This document shows, one piece after another, positions 34,145 to 45,483 of a DNA stretch of 64,000 nucleotides. The stretch's first letter is position 1, and each line of letters starts with the position of its first letter. A program made the position numbers and the translations under genes. The stretch is taken from positions 6,464,559 to 6,528,558 of the forward strand of contig SDUX01000004.1 in NCBI GenBank assembly GCA_008729055.1. The letters are read 5' to 3'. The notes under the pieces are model-generated. The model saw only the letters and a program-made list of their open reading frames with translations. It was not told where the DNA came from and ran no database searches. The stretch comes from Pyropia haitanensis. Lineage: Eukaryota; Rhodophyta; Bangiophyceae; Bangiales; Bangiaceae.

Positions 34145-37100
34145 TCACGCCCCCCCATTGGGAGCGCCCCCCCCCTCTGTCGCGGCGAGCATCGCCAGCC
34201 GCTTGGCCACGATATCCCGCTTGCGCCGCTTGGCCGCCGACTCGGCCTCGCCGCCGGCCGCGGAGACGGCCGTCGTCACCGCCGCCGCCCAGCCCGTCAC
34301 TTCGGCGCGGGCGGTGGGCAGGGGGGGTGGGGGGGCGTCGCCGCCAGCGGGACCGCCCCCGCCGCCGCCGCCGCCACGATCGGCGCCGCCGCGGCTGCGC
34401 TTGCGGTCGCCGCCGCCGCGGTCCGCGCTGCCGACTGCCTTGCCCCCACCGGCGCCCCCACCGCCGCTGCCGTCGCGACTGCCGGCGTCACGGCCGCCCG
34501 CGTCACGACCGCCGCCGCCGCCGCCGCCCAGGATGGGCAGGGCGCCCCCGCCGGCAGGCCCGTTGGTGCTCGATCCGCCGCTGGGCGTGACGCCCCCTCC
34601 AGAGCCGCCCGCCGCTGCTGCCGCCGCCGGGCCGCCGCCGAGCGTGCGCAACAGCGGCCGCGCTGGCGGCTCCCGGCCACTGCCGCCGTCGCGGCCGCCG
34701 TCGCGCCCTCCGACGCGGCCACCGTCGCGGCCACGGTCGCCGCGGTCGCCCGTGGCAGCGGCGCCGCCAGCCGGCCCCCGCCGGCGGGCCTCCTTTTCCG
34801 ACTTGTATGCGACGTAGGCGTCAAACTCGGCCTTGACCAGCGCCTCCCCAGACAACCGGTCCGTGGGAATGTCCAGGGGGGTGGGCGCCGCCGCCGCCGC
34901 CGCCGCCGCGTCTGCAAAAGCTCCAGCAGGCGCAGCAGCAGCAGCAGCAGGAGCAGCAGCAGCAGTAGCAGCAGCAGGAGCAGCAGCAGGGGGGCCGGCC
35001 ATGGCGGCGTCGGCCGCGGGAGCGGCCGCGCCCGCGTTGGCTCCCGCGGCGGGCCTGTCCGCGGCGGTGTCCGAAGCGGCGGCGACCGCGGCCGCCTTGG
35101 TTTCCGCGGCGGGCCCGCCTACGTGGGTGTCGGCAGCGGGCGCAGCCGCCGCGCCAACAGCGGCCGCCACGGTCGGCTTGACGTCGGTGAGCGGTTCCAC
35201 CAGTGCGGCCTCCTTGGGCAACTCGGCCGCCTTTGCCGGGAAGGCCGTGATCTCCACCTTGACTTGCGTGGCGGCGGGCCCACCGGCCTGGGCGTCCTCG
35301 GTGGCGCCGCTGCCCGCCGTAGCAGTGCCACCTGCACCGACACCGTTGGGCAGCGCTCCCGCTGCCGCCGCGCCGGTACCGCCCAGCACAGGTGCGGCAG
35401 CGGCGGGAGCAGCGTCCGGCGCGGCCACCCCCTCCTTCTCATCCTCCCTCTCGACGGGCGGTAGCGGCGGCAGCGACGCGAGCGACCGCGTCGCGGTGCG
35501 CCGCCCGACCGCGTCGCGCACGGCGGGTGACCCCCACACGCTGCCGCCGTGAATGGCGCCCGCCCGCCACGCGTCGCGGAGCAGGTCCACATAGTCGGCC
35601 AGCGCCCGCTCCCGTCGCCGCACCGCCCGCGCCGCCGCGTCGGCGGCACGCCCGACGGACCGGTGGAAGAGGTACCGCGCCGCGGGGAGGGGGATGCCCG
35701 CCGCGGAAAGGCGCGCCATCAGGGCCGCGTCCGCGGCAAAGGCTGCCCACGTCGACCGGGGGGTAAGCACCACCGGCGCCGCTGACGATGACGCCCCGGC
35801 GGGGGTGGCTGTGGCACCCCCGGCGGCCACCGCCTCCGCGGTAGGTGTGGCGGCAGCGGCGGCGGGTGCGGCTCCGTCCCCCTCCCCCTGGAGGACGCGC
35901 TCAAACGCGCCGTCCAGCCGCTCCACTGCGGCCACCGCCCGCGCCACGCCCTCCCGGTACAGCTCCTTGAGCGGCCCGTCCGCCGCCTCGTCCACCGCTG
36001 CCGCCCACTCGTGCCGCAGCAGCGCGTCGCGGGTGTCGGCGCCGCGGTACCGCGCGGGGGACTCGAGCGGGAACGCGCCGTCCGTGACGGTCGCGTTGCG
36101 GAGGCCCGCGTAGAACGCGTCCTTGCGTGCCGCCGACGCGGCGGCGCGCGCCGCCTTGGCCGCCACCCGCGCGTCGGCCGCCGCGGCCGCCGCCGACCGC
36201 TGCCACGACACGTACGCGGGGCGCCGGTCGGGCGCGGGGACGGCCGTCCAGGTGGGGTGGGCGCCAAGCAGCTCCGAGGTGGTGCGGAAGGAGGTGCGCT
36301 CGTCAATGTGCACGTCGTCGGGGACGGTCAGGTTGAGGGTCGGGGCGGCGGGGGAGGCGTCGGCGGCGCCTGGGGAGGAGGCCCCAGCGCCTCTGCCAAC
36401 GCCACCGCTGCTGCCGCTGCCACCACCCGTCGCGGCCGCAGCAGCCGCCGCGGCCGCCGCGGCCGCCGCCACGCCAGCGCGGGGCGGCGCGGGCGCCCCC
36501 CCCCCCCCCGGCCCGTCCAGCCCTGCCCGCACCAGCGCCGGCCGCTCGGCGACGGGCGCGGCGGCCACGTCCAGCAGACACCGGAACGCGCGGACCGTGT
36601 CGCGGCGGCGGCGGCGGCGTCGGTCGCGCTCGCGGCGGCGCCACGACGCGAGCCACACCGACACGCCCTCGTCGCGCAGCCGCGGGTGGGCGTCCATGGC
36701 GGCCCACCGGGGGTCCGCCGCCAGCGACGCCGCGACGGGGCCCGGCAGGTCGGCGGTGTCGGCCCACGTGACCGCCACCAGGTCCGACGGCGGCGCCGCG
36801 GCGGCAGGCGGTGGGGCCCCCCGCCCGCCACTGCCCGCATCACTGCCGCCCAGCGCGCCATCGGTGGGCGCCGTCGCCGCCGCCGCCGTCGCCGCCGCGG
36901 CAGCCGCGGCCGCGGCCGCCGCCGACGCCTCGGCCGCGTCGACCGCCGGCGCGAGCGCCTCGTCGAGGAGGTCGTCGAGCGCGTCGCGCGCGGCGCGCGT
37001 GGCGGCCACGCCCGCCACCCGCGCCGCCGCGGCGGTGGCGGCCACGTACTCCTTGTACGCCGCGTGGCGGAGGCCGTGCGACGGGAGCGCCCGCACGTAC

Positions 37101-38147
37101 GCACCCGCACCCGCGTCGGCGGTGATGGCCGCGCGCATCGCGGCGAGCCAGGGGGTGGCCGCGGTGACGCCCGCGGCGGCGAGGAGTTTTCCAAACGCTG
37201 CCGTGCCGGCGCGCACCTCGGCGGGCGTCCAGTCGGCCGCGCGCTTGATGCCGGCAAAGACCGAGGGGGGGGACGTCGCGTCCCGCGCGCCGGGTTTCTT
37301 GCGCTTCGCCGCGGACCGCCCGGCAGGGGCGGCCGCCGGTGCGGCGCCCGCCGCCCCGTCGGTGGACTTCGCCGCAGGGCCGTCTGCCCCCGCCGACCCG
37401 CCGTCGGCGGCAAGCGCAGGCGCCGCCGCCCGCTTGGCGGCCTTTCGGGCAGCTTCGGTAAGCCAGGCCGTCTCTGTGAGCTTATCGTTGAGGGGCTTCC
37501 CAGACGGGTCACGCGGGCGCTGAATGTACGCGGCACCGCCACCGCGGCCGCCGCCACCCCCACCCCCACGGCGACCATCGTCCGTCGCCGCTGGGGTACC
37601 CGCGGTGCCGGCCGTGGTGCCTGCCGCCGCAGCCCCAACAGCACCACCGCCGCTGCCACCACCACCATCCCCACCGGCAGGGTGCGTCCATGACGTCTCC
37701 CCCCGGCCGGCGTGATGAAAGTACGCCCGCCCGTCGGGGGCGGTAAAGCGGGCCCAGCCGGGCGGCAGCGGCGCCTCCCCGCCGCCGCCGTCGCCGGTCG
37801 CACCGCCGCCGCCGCCACCGCCACCCCCATCCCCGGCTGCCGGGACCCCCGCACCACGCGCGGCGGGCGCAGACCGCCCCGCGGCGGTGACATGGCCGGC
37901 CGACCCGCCGCCGCGGCCCGGGCTCGCGCCCGCGGCCGCCGCCGGTTCGGCGGCGCCACCGCGGGCGGGCGTGCCCCTCCCTCCCCCCCCCCCTCCTCCG
38001 CGAGACCCCACCGGCGCCGGCGCCGCCACGGCTGGCGGGCCCGGCCGCGTCCACGACGTCTCCCTCGACGCGGCGTGGTAGTAGTAGGTCCCCCCGTCGG
38101 GGGCGGTCGCCTCGGCCCACCCGTCGGGCAGGGCGGCAGGGTCTGCG

Positions 38148-38178
<31 letters not shown>

Positions 38179-38321
38179 CAGCAGGGGCGGCGGCCGTCGC
38201 CGCCACCGCCGGCGCGCTCGCCGCCGCCGGCGACACGCCCGTCACGGCGGGGGTGGTGGACCGCCGGCGGCGGGCGGGGGGCTCACCGGTGGCGCGGCGT
38301 GGGGAGGGCGGCCGCTTGACG

Positions 38322-38353
<32 letters not shown>

Positions 38354-39187
38354 CGCCGGCGACGCCGCGGCTGGCGCCGCCGCCACCGCCTCTGGGGCGG
38401 TCCACTGGGTGCTGCCGGTGGTGGTGTTGTGGTAGTAGGTCTTGCCGTCGGGGGTGGTGACCTCTGCCCAGCCGGGCGGGAGGCCCCCTGCCGCGGCCGC
38501 CGCGGCTGGCGCCGCCGCCGCCACCGACGGGGCGCTGACCGTCGCGGGGGCGGGCGCGGCGAGCGGCTCCTCCCAGGTGGTCGCGTTGGTTCCCGCGTGG
38601 TACCAATACTGCGGCCACCGGTGGCGGTCACATCAGACAAGCGCACCCACAACAGGGTAGCCACAGGGGAGATGCCAGAACAGACAACAAAGCAAGAGCA
38701 TCACAAGCGAGCCACGCAGACACGACACGTCAGTCATCCATGCACGCACACACAAGACACAGGAGGTGAGGACTCGTCGGAAGCCACCGCCTGCCGCGTT
38801 GATGCGCTCTCACAATCCGCATCGGCCATCCACCACTATCGCACGCACCCCACCCCGCCCCCCTCATCCCCACATCCTCACCTCCCCCACCCCCCCCCCA
38901 AAAAAAACGTACCGTTCTTCCCCCCGGCGCCACCGCCGCGGCCCAGCCCTCCTTGAGCCTCCCCCCCCCCCCCCCCCCCCCCGGCCGCCACCGCCCCCCC
39001 CCCGCCGACGGCAACGACATGGCCGCCGGGCGCTCAGCAGCCGGCCGGCGCCCCCCCCCCCCCCCCGGCAGCCCCCCCCCCCCCGGCCGCCGGCGACGGC
39101 CGGGGTGGGCCCGCCGCCGCCCGCGGGCGCCAGGTCCTTCATCCACGCGGGGCGGGTGAGGGCGGCGCCACGGCCGCGGCCCGCCAT
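34145..39187 (-). CDS. WW/FF-domain splicing or transcription-elongation factor (TCERG1/CA150- or PRP40-like)
   Basis: Exon 2 is 38608-34145; exon 1 ends at 38913. The intron splits the first WW domain: exon 1 gives EGWAAAVAPGGRT and exon 2 continues YWYHAGTNATTWEEP. Three more WW domains follow at about residues 79-108, 196-228 and 318-348 (numbered from the ATG at 39020), each with two Trp and an aromatic pair. From about residue 495 come FF-type helical repeats (for example FGKLLAAAGVTAATPWLAAM), then Ala-rich linkers and a Gly/Arg/Asp-rich tail. WW/FF proteins link RNA polymerase II to the spliceosome. The ATG at 39020 is in frame (about 1523 residues). The ATG at 39187 opens with MAGRGRGAALTRPAWMKDLA, typical of such proteins, but needs a frame change across C-runs such as C22 at 38961-38982. 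Four WW domains exceed both the two of PRP40 and three of TCERG1. Confidence 0.85.
38609..38912 (-). other. Spliceosomal intron inside the first WW domain
   Basis: On the minus strand it starts GTACGTTTTT (38912) and ends GCCGCAG (38609). It is 304 bases long and phase 0. Joining the exons rebuilds a complete WW domain from two incomplete halves, and the upstream continuation of exon 2 meets a stop codon, so splicing is required. Confidence 0.8.
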
Positions 39188-40842
39188 GGCGGCCGCCGCT
39201 GCTGCCGCTGCCGCTGCCGCCGCCGCCGCCGCTGCTGCGGCCGGCAGCGCCGCGCGTCGCCGCGGCCGCGTGGGCCCACGCCGGGAGCGCCCCGCGCGCC
39301 GCGCGGTCGGCCGCGGGCGCCAATCCCACCACGCGGCGCGGGTGCGGGGGGGAAAGGGGAACGCACGCGTGCACAGGGTGGCCGGAGCGAGTAGCAGGGC
39401 GGATTGGGGACAAGGGAGAGTGGAGGAGGAAGGCGAAAAGCAGGAGAGGGGGGGGGGAGGGGGGGGAAGAGGGGACGACAGACGGGGGGATGGCGCGGCG
39501 GAACAGGCGAGGTACCTTGTTCCCCCCTCTGGTGAGCAGCGCGACGCCAGTCCCAACAGCGCCACCAAAGTCACAGCAAGTGAGGTAAGCGTTGACGTGA
39601 CGGCCGCTGCGGGTGACCGCGGGTCGCGGCTTCGGCGGCAGGCAGCGGCGGCGGGCGGCAACGGCGGGGGCGACGTCGAGTGGATGGACGGAGGGCGGGT
39701 GGGCGTCGCGGCGGCGGAGGCGCACGCGCGCCCGAGACCCGCCGCCCCCCCCCCCCCCCCCCCCGCGAAAACGGCAACGGCGGCGGCGGCGGCGGGCGGC
39801 CGTCAGCGCCCGGTGGGTGGCCAATCAGTGGGCGCCGCCGGCGCGTCGGGCGCCGGCGCGGACGGCTGTTGACAGTCAGTGCCCGAAAAAAAATAGAGGA
39901 CAGCGCGTCTGTCTGCCGGGTGTGGCCGCCCAAGTTTGATGTTTTGTCCGTTTGTGACGCGGCGCGAAAGCAGGTTTCAACGCTGCGGGCTAGAAGGGGT
40001 GTGCTCGTCCGGTGGGAACGGAACCTCTTCCCCGGCGGAAGCGTCGCTGCCCAACGGTGCCTACGACGGATCTGCTACGGATGCAGCGCGCCAAGCAGCT
40101 CTACGACCCCGCGCTGTGTGCGTTGGGCTGCTTTGGATGGATGGAGACGCGGCACCACATCGGGATTCAAGCGATGGCGACAGAGTGAAGGCATAGGGAG
40201 TCGCCGGGGAAAAAAGCAGAGCGGTGTACGTTGCAGTTGCAGCAGCATCGGCAGGGTGTAGGGCATGACGCTGTTTGTGAAGGCGCATGCTATGACGCGA
40301 CAATACAGACACCAAGTGGGGGCCAGGCGGCCCAGAAAAGACAAGAGCGGGCCTGTGCCGACAGCAAATGTACGACACGTTGCAAAATTTCTGCAATGAA
40401 AACGCTTTTGGACTCGAGTTGCGGTTGTTGACTTGGCGACCGGGATGCACGTCACGCCAAGGTGACTGCCACTGTCAAACGCACCGGTTCTTGATGCCAG
40501 ACCCCTTGGCTGTCGCCGCGAGCCTGTCGTCGTGGCGACACCGGCGCTGCCAGTCTTGCACGCCGTCTACTCTCCCACCCCTCGTCACTTCCATGGTCCA
40601 ACGGTGAGGCAGCCTCGACGCCGCTCGACCAGGGGGCTCCATTCCTTCCCACCTCGGTGTCTCTTTTGCTCTGGACCCGCCCTCCTCACCCGGCCCGTCC
40701 CCTGGCTCCCTCTCCACCTTTACTCTGCTGCCCTCCCTCCTTTGCAGATCCTGGCTCGCGCTGCGGACCGCTCTGGTGCTGCTTCTGTCACCCTTGGTAC
40801 CCCCCCCTTGCTCCGCACGCCTGGCTCCTCCCCCGTGCCACC
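39188..40842. other. Divergent intergenic region
   Basis: It lies between the WW/FF (-) and ZW10-like (+) starts and should hold both promoters. 39.9-40.5 kb is less GC-rich. No gene, RNA or repeat was recognised. The ZW10 leader (40650-40840) is C/T-rich. Confidence 0.5.
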
Positions 40843-41286
40843 ATGGCGGCCACCACCACCACCGCGGGCGACCAAGAAGTGGCCCTCAAAGGCGGCACCG
40901 CCGCCGCCGCCGTTGTCGCCGCCGCCGAGAAGCGCCTCGCCGACGCGCGTGCCGCGGCGGCGGCCGCTGCCGCGGCCGCCCCCCCCCCGCCCGGCGCGCC
41001 CGGCGGCGGCCCGCCACTGGCGCAACGCCGCGACGCGGCGGCCGAGTCGGTCGCGACGCTGGCGGCCAGCCTCGACGCGCTGACCAAGCACCTCGACGCG
41101 GCGGAGCGGGCGGCGGCCGCGGCCGACGCCAAGGCGGCACGGCTGGCGGAGCTCGCCGCCGCCCTCGCGCCGTACGCGTCGGCGGGCGCGGCGCTGCGGC
41201 CCGAGGCGGCGGGTGACCCGGTGGGCGCGGCTGCCGCCGCGGCGGCGCTGCGGGCGGAGCTGGCCGCCGCCGCGGCGGCTGCCGGC

Positions 41287-41317
<31 letters not shown>

Positions 41318-43296
41318 CAGGCGCGGCCGCCGCCGGGGGCGTCCTCACCGCCGCCGCGGACCTCCTCGACGCCCGCGCGCGGGAGGCGGGCGCGGACCTC
41401 GCCGCCGCGTTTGACACGCTCCTCGTCGTCCGGCCGGGCGGGGTGAGCTTCCACCCGGGCGCCGCCGTCGCGGACGCGCTCGCGTCGGTCGGCGGGCTGC
41501 CGGCCGCGCTGGCAGCGGCGGCGGACCGACTGCGCGGCGGGCGGGTGGCGGCTGCCCTCCGCGCGGCGACCGCCTTTTACGACACCGACGCCGGCGGCGG
41601 GGAGGTGCGCTACGAGTGGGTGCTGCCGCCCAAGGGGGCGGGGGGGGGCCCGCCGGCGGCTGGCGGCCGCGGCGGCCAGCCGCCGCCGCCCCTCGAGTGG
41701 GAGCCCGCTGATCGGGAGGCGGCGGGCACAGAGGTGGACGCGGAAGACTGGGCCGCCATGACCGCCGAGCCGGCGGTAGCCAACGCGTGTGCGCGGGCGC
41801 TGCGGCTGCTCGACAGCACCGTTGCGGTGGTGCTCGGCGGACAGCACGCCCGCCCGGCGGTGGACGCGTGGACGGGGTGGGCGTTGAACGACTTTTTCGC
41901 GCCACGGGCGGTGCTCGGGCGGAGCCCCGACGGGCTCGCCCGGCGGGTCACCGCCGCGGCCGCCGCGTCGCGGGTGCTCGAGGCCGCACTTGGCGTCCGC
42001 CGCCGCAAGGCGGCCGCCAACGGTGCGGCAGCGGGCGGCCGTGAGGGCGGCGGTGGCGGGCAGGCAGAGGCGGAGGGGGAGGAGGAGGAGCTGACGCTCG
42101 CCGTCCAGCCCGGCGTCCTCGAAGCCCAAATCGCGGGCGAGCTCCGCGCGCAGGCCCTCCTCGACGCCCGCCGGTCGGTCGCGCGGTTTGCCGACGCGGC
42201 CGCCGCGGTCGCCACCGGCAGCGGCGCGTCGGCGGCGCTCGTGGCGGTGCCCGACGCGGTCGCGCGGGCGCACCCTGACCTGGCCGGCTGCCGCTACTCG
42301 GCGGCCGCGTCGGGCGTGCGGGACGTGGCCGCCCGCACAGTGCGGGCGGCGGTCGCGGCGACGCGGTCGGGGTCGGCGGTGGTGGGCGCCGCGCTCGCTG
42401 CGGCCGCCGCGGACGCGGTCGCGGCGCCCGCGCGGGACGTGCCGCTGCAGTACGGGGAGGAGCTGGGCGGGGGCGCGCCGCCGGCGCTGCGCCTGGCGGC
42501 GGTCCACCACGTCGACTGCCGCGTGCTGGGCGCGGCGGCGCGGGCGCTCGCCGCCGCCGCGTCGCCGACGGTGGCCGACGCGGCGGCCGCGCTGGGCGGC
42601 GCCGCCGACGCGCTGGCGGCCGCCGCCGACGCGGCGGTCGCGGCGGTTGTGGACGACGCGACCGCCGCGATCCGCGCGGGCGTTGCCGCCGCGGGCGGCG
42701 GCGCGGGTGACCTCGGCGCGTACGGCACGCTCGCCGGGCTGGCCCGGTCGGCTGGCCTGCGCGCCGCCGTGACGGCGCTGCGGTCGCCGGTGGGCGCGTG
42801 GGCGGGCCTCGCGCCGCCGCCGACGGTGCGCGGGCTGGCGGGCGCCCTCGGCGCGGCGTACCTGACCGCCCTCGCCGACGCGACGCGGGGGTGCACGGAC
42901 ATTAGTGAAGCCGCGTGTGACGTGCTGACGGGCGTGCTGCAGGACGGCCTCGCCGCCGCGGCGGGCGTGATGGAGTGCGTGCCGCCAGCGCGCGGCGCGG
43001 GCGCTGGCGCGGGCGCCGCCGCCGCCGCCGCCGCCGCGTTGCCGCCCGCCCTCGCCGGCGGCGGCGCGGCCTACACGGCGGCGGTGGCGCGCGCGGCGGC
43101 GGTGGTGCGCGTCCTCAACGCGCGGATGGAGGACATCGTGGGCGCCTTCCGGGCAGGCCAGTACGGCGACGCGCTGAGCCGCGCCGACGTGGAGGCGTAC
43201 GTGACGGCCATCTTTGAGGACAGCCCACTGCGGGCGCAGTTCCTGGCTGACCTCGACGCCCCAGAGGAGGATGGCGACGATTGGGGGTGGAAGTGA
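40843..43296 (+). CDS. ZW10-like vesicle tethering / kinetochore protein
   Basis: The 818-residue product starts at an ATG in ideal context (gccaccATGg). Residues of about 25-125 form an Ala/Glu-rich coiled coil. The middle has the helical-rod character of the Dsl1/NRZ tether family (for example WTGWALNDFFAP near residue 345). The strongest match is the C-terminus, LNARMEDIVGAFRAGQYGDA followed by ADVEAYVTAIFEDSPLRA, which fits the last helices of ZW10, where a conserved x-LI-x-A-x-F-x-DT-x-R pattern ends the protein. ZW10 works with RINT1 and NAG in Golgi-to-ER traffic and, in animals, at kinetochores. Alanine expansion has eroded similarity elsewhere, so another multisubunit tether (RINT1, COG) is possible. 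The acidic tail EEDGDDWGWK is unusual. No frame break is needed. Confidence 0.6.
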
Positions 43297-43585
43297 GGGG
43301 GCGATGGGCGGCAGAGGGTAGGGGCGGTCCTCGTGGAGAGAGGGGGCGGAAGGATGTTGGGAGCGGTAGGCGCGGGGCACCGCGCGTGCGTGCTTGCGGT
43401 CACCGCGCCGTTAGGGGCGCCACCAGGCCCACCTCTGGGGCGCAACGGAGGGAGGGCCGTGGGCACGGCGCCCAGCACAGAGGGCGGGACAACCACTTGC
43501 AAAGGAGGCGATAAACCAACCACAAAGACCGTCCCCACCACGCAGTGCCCAGGCCATCCCTGCACCACGCACCCACCCTCTCGGC

Positions 43586-44608
43586 CTACTTCTTGACGCT
43601 CCCCCCCTCCACCTTGGGCGTGTCCACGCCGACCCCCCCCGCCCCCCCCACCTGCTCCCACGGCGACGTGTAGTCAAACGTGCGGTACTCTTGTGCAATC
43701 TCCACCGGCTCGGTGACCACCCGCTTCTCCGTGTCGTCGTAGCGGACCTCCACAAAGCCGCTGAGCGGAAAGTCCCGCCGCAGCGGGTGCCCCTCAAACC
43801 CATAGTCCGACAGGATCCGCCGCATGTCCGGGTGGTTGTAGAAGAAGACCCCGTACATGTCCCACACCTCCCGCTCAAACCAGTCGGCGCCCGCAAAGAC
43901 GGCGGTCGCGCTCTCCAGCGGCGTCGTCTCGTCCACGTACGTCTGCACGCGGATGCGCGCGTTGAAGGTCGTGGACAGCAGCGCGTACGTGACGCGGAAG
44001 CGGCCCTGCCCGGCGCCCGACCGGTCGGGGAAGTCCGTGCCAAAGCAGTCGATGAAGCAGCGGAACGAGGCGGACGAGTGGTTCTGGAGGAACCGCAGCG
44101 TCCGCACCGTCTGGTCGGGCGGCACGTCCAGCACCACCTCCCCACCCCCGTACTGCGTGTCGTGGGGGTGGTGGATGGCCGCCCGCGTGATGACGCCGGG
44201 CAGCATGTCGATGAGGGACTGCACAAAGGCGGTCTGGGCGGCCAGGCCGGGGCCGCCGCGGATGTCCACGCCAGCCGAGGTGGTGGACGAGGCCGGCGAG
44301 GGGGGGGAGGCGCCCGCCCCGGTCGCCGCCCCCCGCCGCGACGCCGCCGCCGCCGCCGCCGCCGCCGCTGCCGCCGCGTCCGCGCCGGCCGGCCGGGCCG
44401 CCGCCGCCCCGCTGGACGGGGGCGCCACGCCAGGCGCACCGACGCGGCCGCCCCGGCCGCCGCCAGCCAACGAGGCGACCGCCCGAAGGCCGGGGGCGGC
44501 CGCGCCACCCGCCAGCGGCGCGGCGGCCGGCAGCGCGGGCGCGCCGCGGAGCAGCCGCAGCGCCGCGGCGGCGGAGCGGCCGGCGGCGGCCGGGACACTG
44601 GGCGCCAT
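43586..44608 (-). CDS. NDUFS3: NADH dehydrogenase (complex I) 30-kDa subunit NDUFS3/NAD9
   Basis: The 340-residue product starts at ATG 44608. The first 110 or so residues are Ala/Arg/Gly-rich with almost no acidic residues, a mitochondrial presequence extended by low-complexity sequence. The rest is a complete 30-kDa (NuoC/Nad9) subunit: [20 protein letters not shown], the family signature [17 protein letters not shown], then [20 protein letters not shown] and the C-terminal [12 protein letters not shown]. It belongs to the peripheral arm of complex I in the mitochondrial matrix. Many plants keep this gene in the mitochondrion as nad9; a nuclear copy with a presequence fits red algae. Convergent with the ZW10-like gene, 289 bases apart. 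Confidence 0.95.
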   Translation of the reverse strand: MAPSVPAAAGRSAAAALRLLRGAPALPAAAPLAGGAAAPGLRAVASLAGGGRGGRVGAPGVAPPSSGAAAARPAGADAAAAAAAAAAAASRRGAATGAGASPPSPASSTTSAGVDIRGGPGLAAQTAFVQSLIDMLPGVITRAAIHHPHDTQYGGGEVVLDVPPDQTVRTLRFLQNHSSASFRCFIDCFGTDFPDRSGAGQGRFRVTYALLSTTFNARIRVQTYVDETTPLESATAVFAGADWFEREVWDMYGVFFYNHPDMRRILSDYGFEGHPLRRDFPLSGFVEVRYDDTEKRVVTEPVEIAQEYRTFDYTSPWEQVGGAGGVGVDTPKVEGGSVKK

Positions 44609-44821
44609 CCTCACCGCTGGCCGCACAAGCGACCCAACGCCACAGCACTGGGCGGAGGGGGGGGTGGGGGAGCAGACGGGTCGCGATCAACGCCGCGGGC
44701 AGGAGCAGGTGGGGGGATCGGCAAAGGAACGGCCACCAGTCCAACCAAGGTCGAGGACGGGTTGGCCTCCTCTCCCACGCTGCGCAACCGAGTTGGTCAT
44801 GTAGTACGTCAAAGAATCTGG

Positions 44822-44869
44822 ACCCACAACGGATCCGTCGTGTAGGTGGGCTACTAAACCGTTGTGGGT
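44822..44869 (+). repeat. 48-bp self-complementary terminal repeat, left copy
   Basis: It begins ACCCACAACGG and ends CCGTTGTGGGT, so it can fold on itself with an 11-bp stem. It matches the reverse complement of 52189-52236 except at one position, an A/T difference next to the stem. Confidence 0.85.
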
Positions 44870-45299
44870 GCTGTCCCCCACACTGTGAGAGGGGGTCTAC
44901 TTGGAAACTAGTTACACCCAATACATTCCCGACAGCCCATTCCAGCGTGCCTGGAGGGGTGCCGACGATCTCCTCCAGCTCCCCAGATCCACCTCGATCT
45001 CTACAGAAACGAGTACATCCCTGGTTCCAACTCCATAGCGGAGTGCATTTGTCCAGTACTGGGAGCAACCGACGGGGGGAGCTCCCCCTGTAACGCTGGA
45101 GCTCGTTACGCTCCCCCCCGCTGGTGCATCACACATCTGCGATGTTGTACCCAAAATTGCGGATGTGCACGCGCTTGTCACACATGCGGCGCTTCACACG
45201 GACATGTGATGAGGGAGGTGTGACAGGGTGGATGCCACAGCGTCGCACCAGCGCGCGCTACCGCTGCCTGGTGGGGGCCCCGCCGCCCGCGCGCCTGGT

Positions 45300-45434
45300 G
45301 GCGTACCCGCCACCACCCCCGCCGGCAGCCGCCGGCTGCCGCGGTCCCCGCCCCCGCCACTGCCGCCGCCACCCGCCACCGCCGCCCCCGTGGCCGCCCG
45401 CCCCCCGCCGCCCGCCGCCGCCGCCCGCCGCCGC

Positions 45435-45483
<49 letters not shown>

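Noticed and set aside
40720..43380. 886-codon minus-strand open frame
   Set aside because: It is antisense to the ZW10-like gene and rich in Arg/His/Gly, without domain features.
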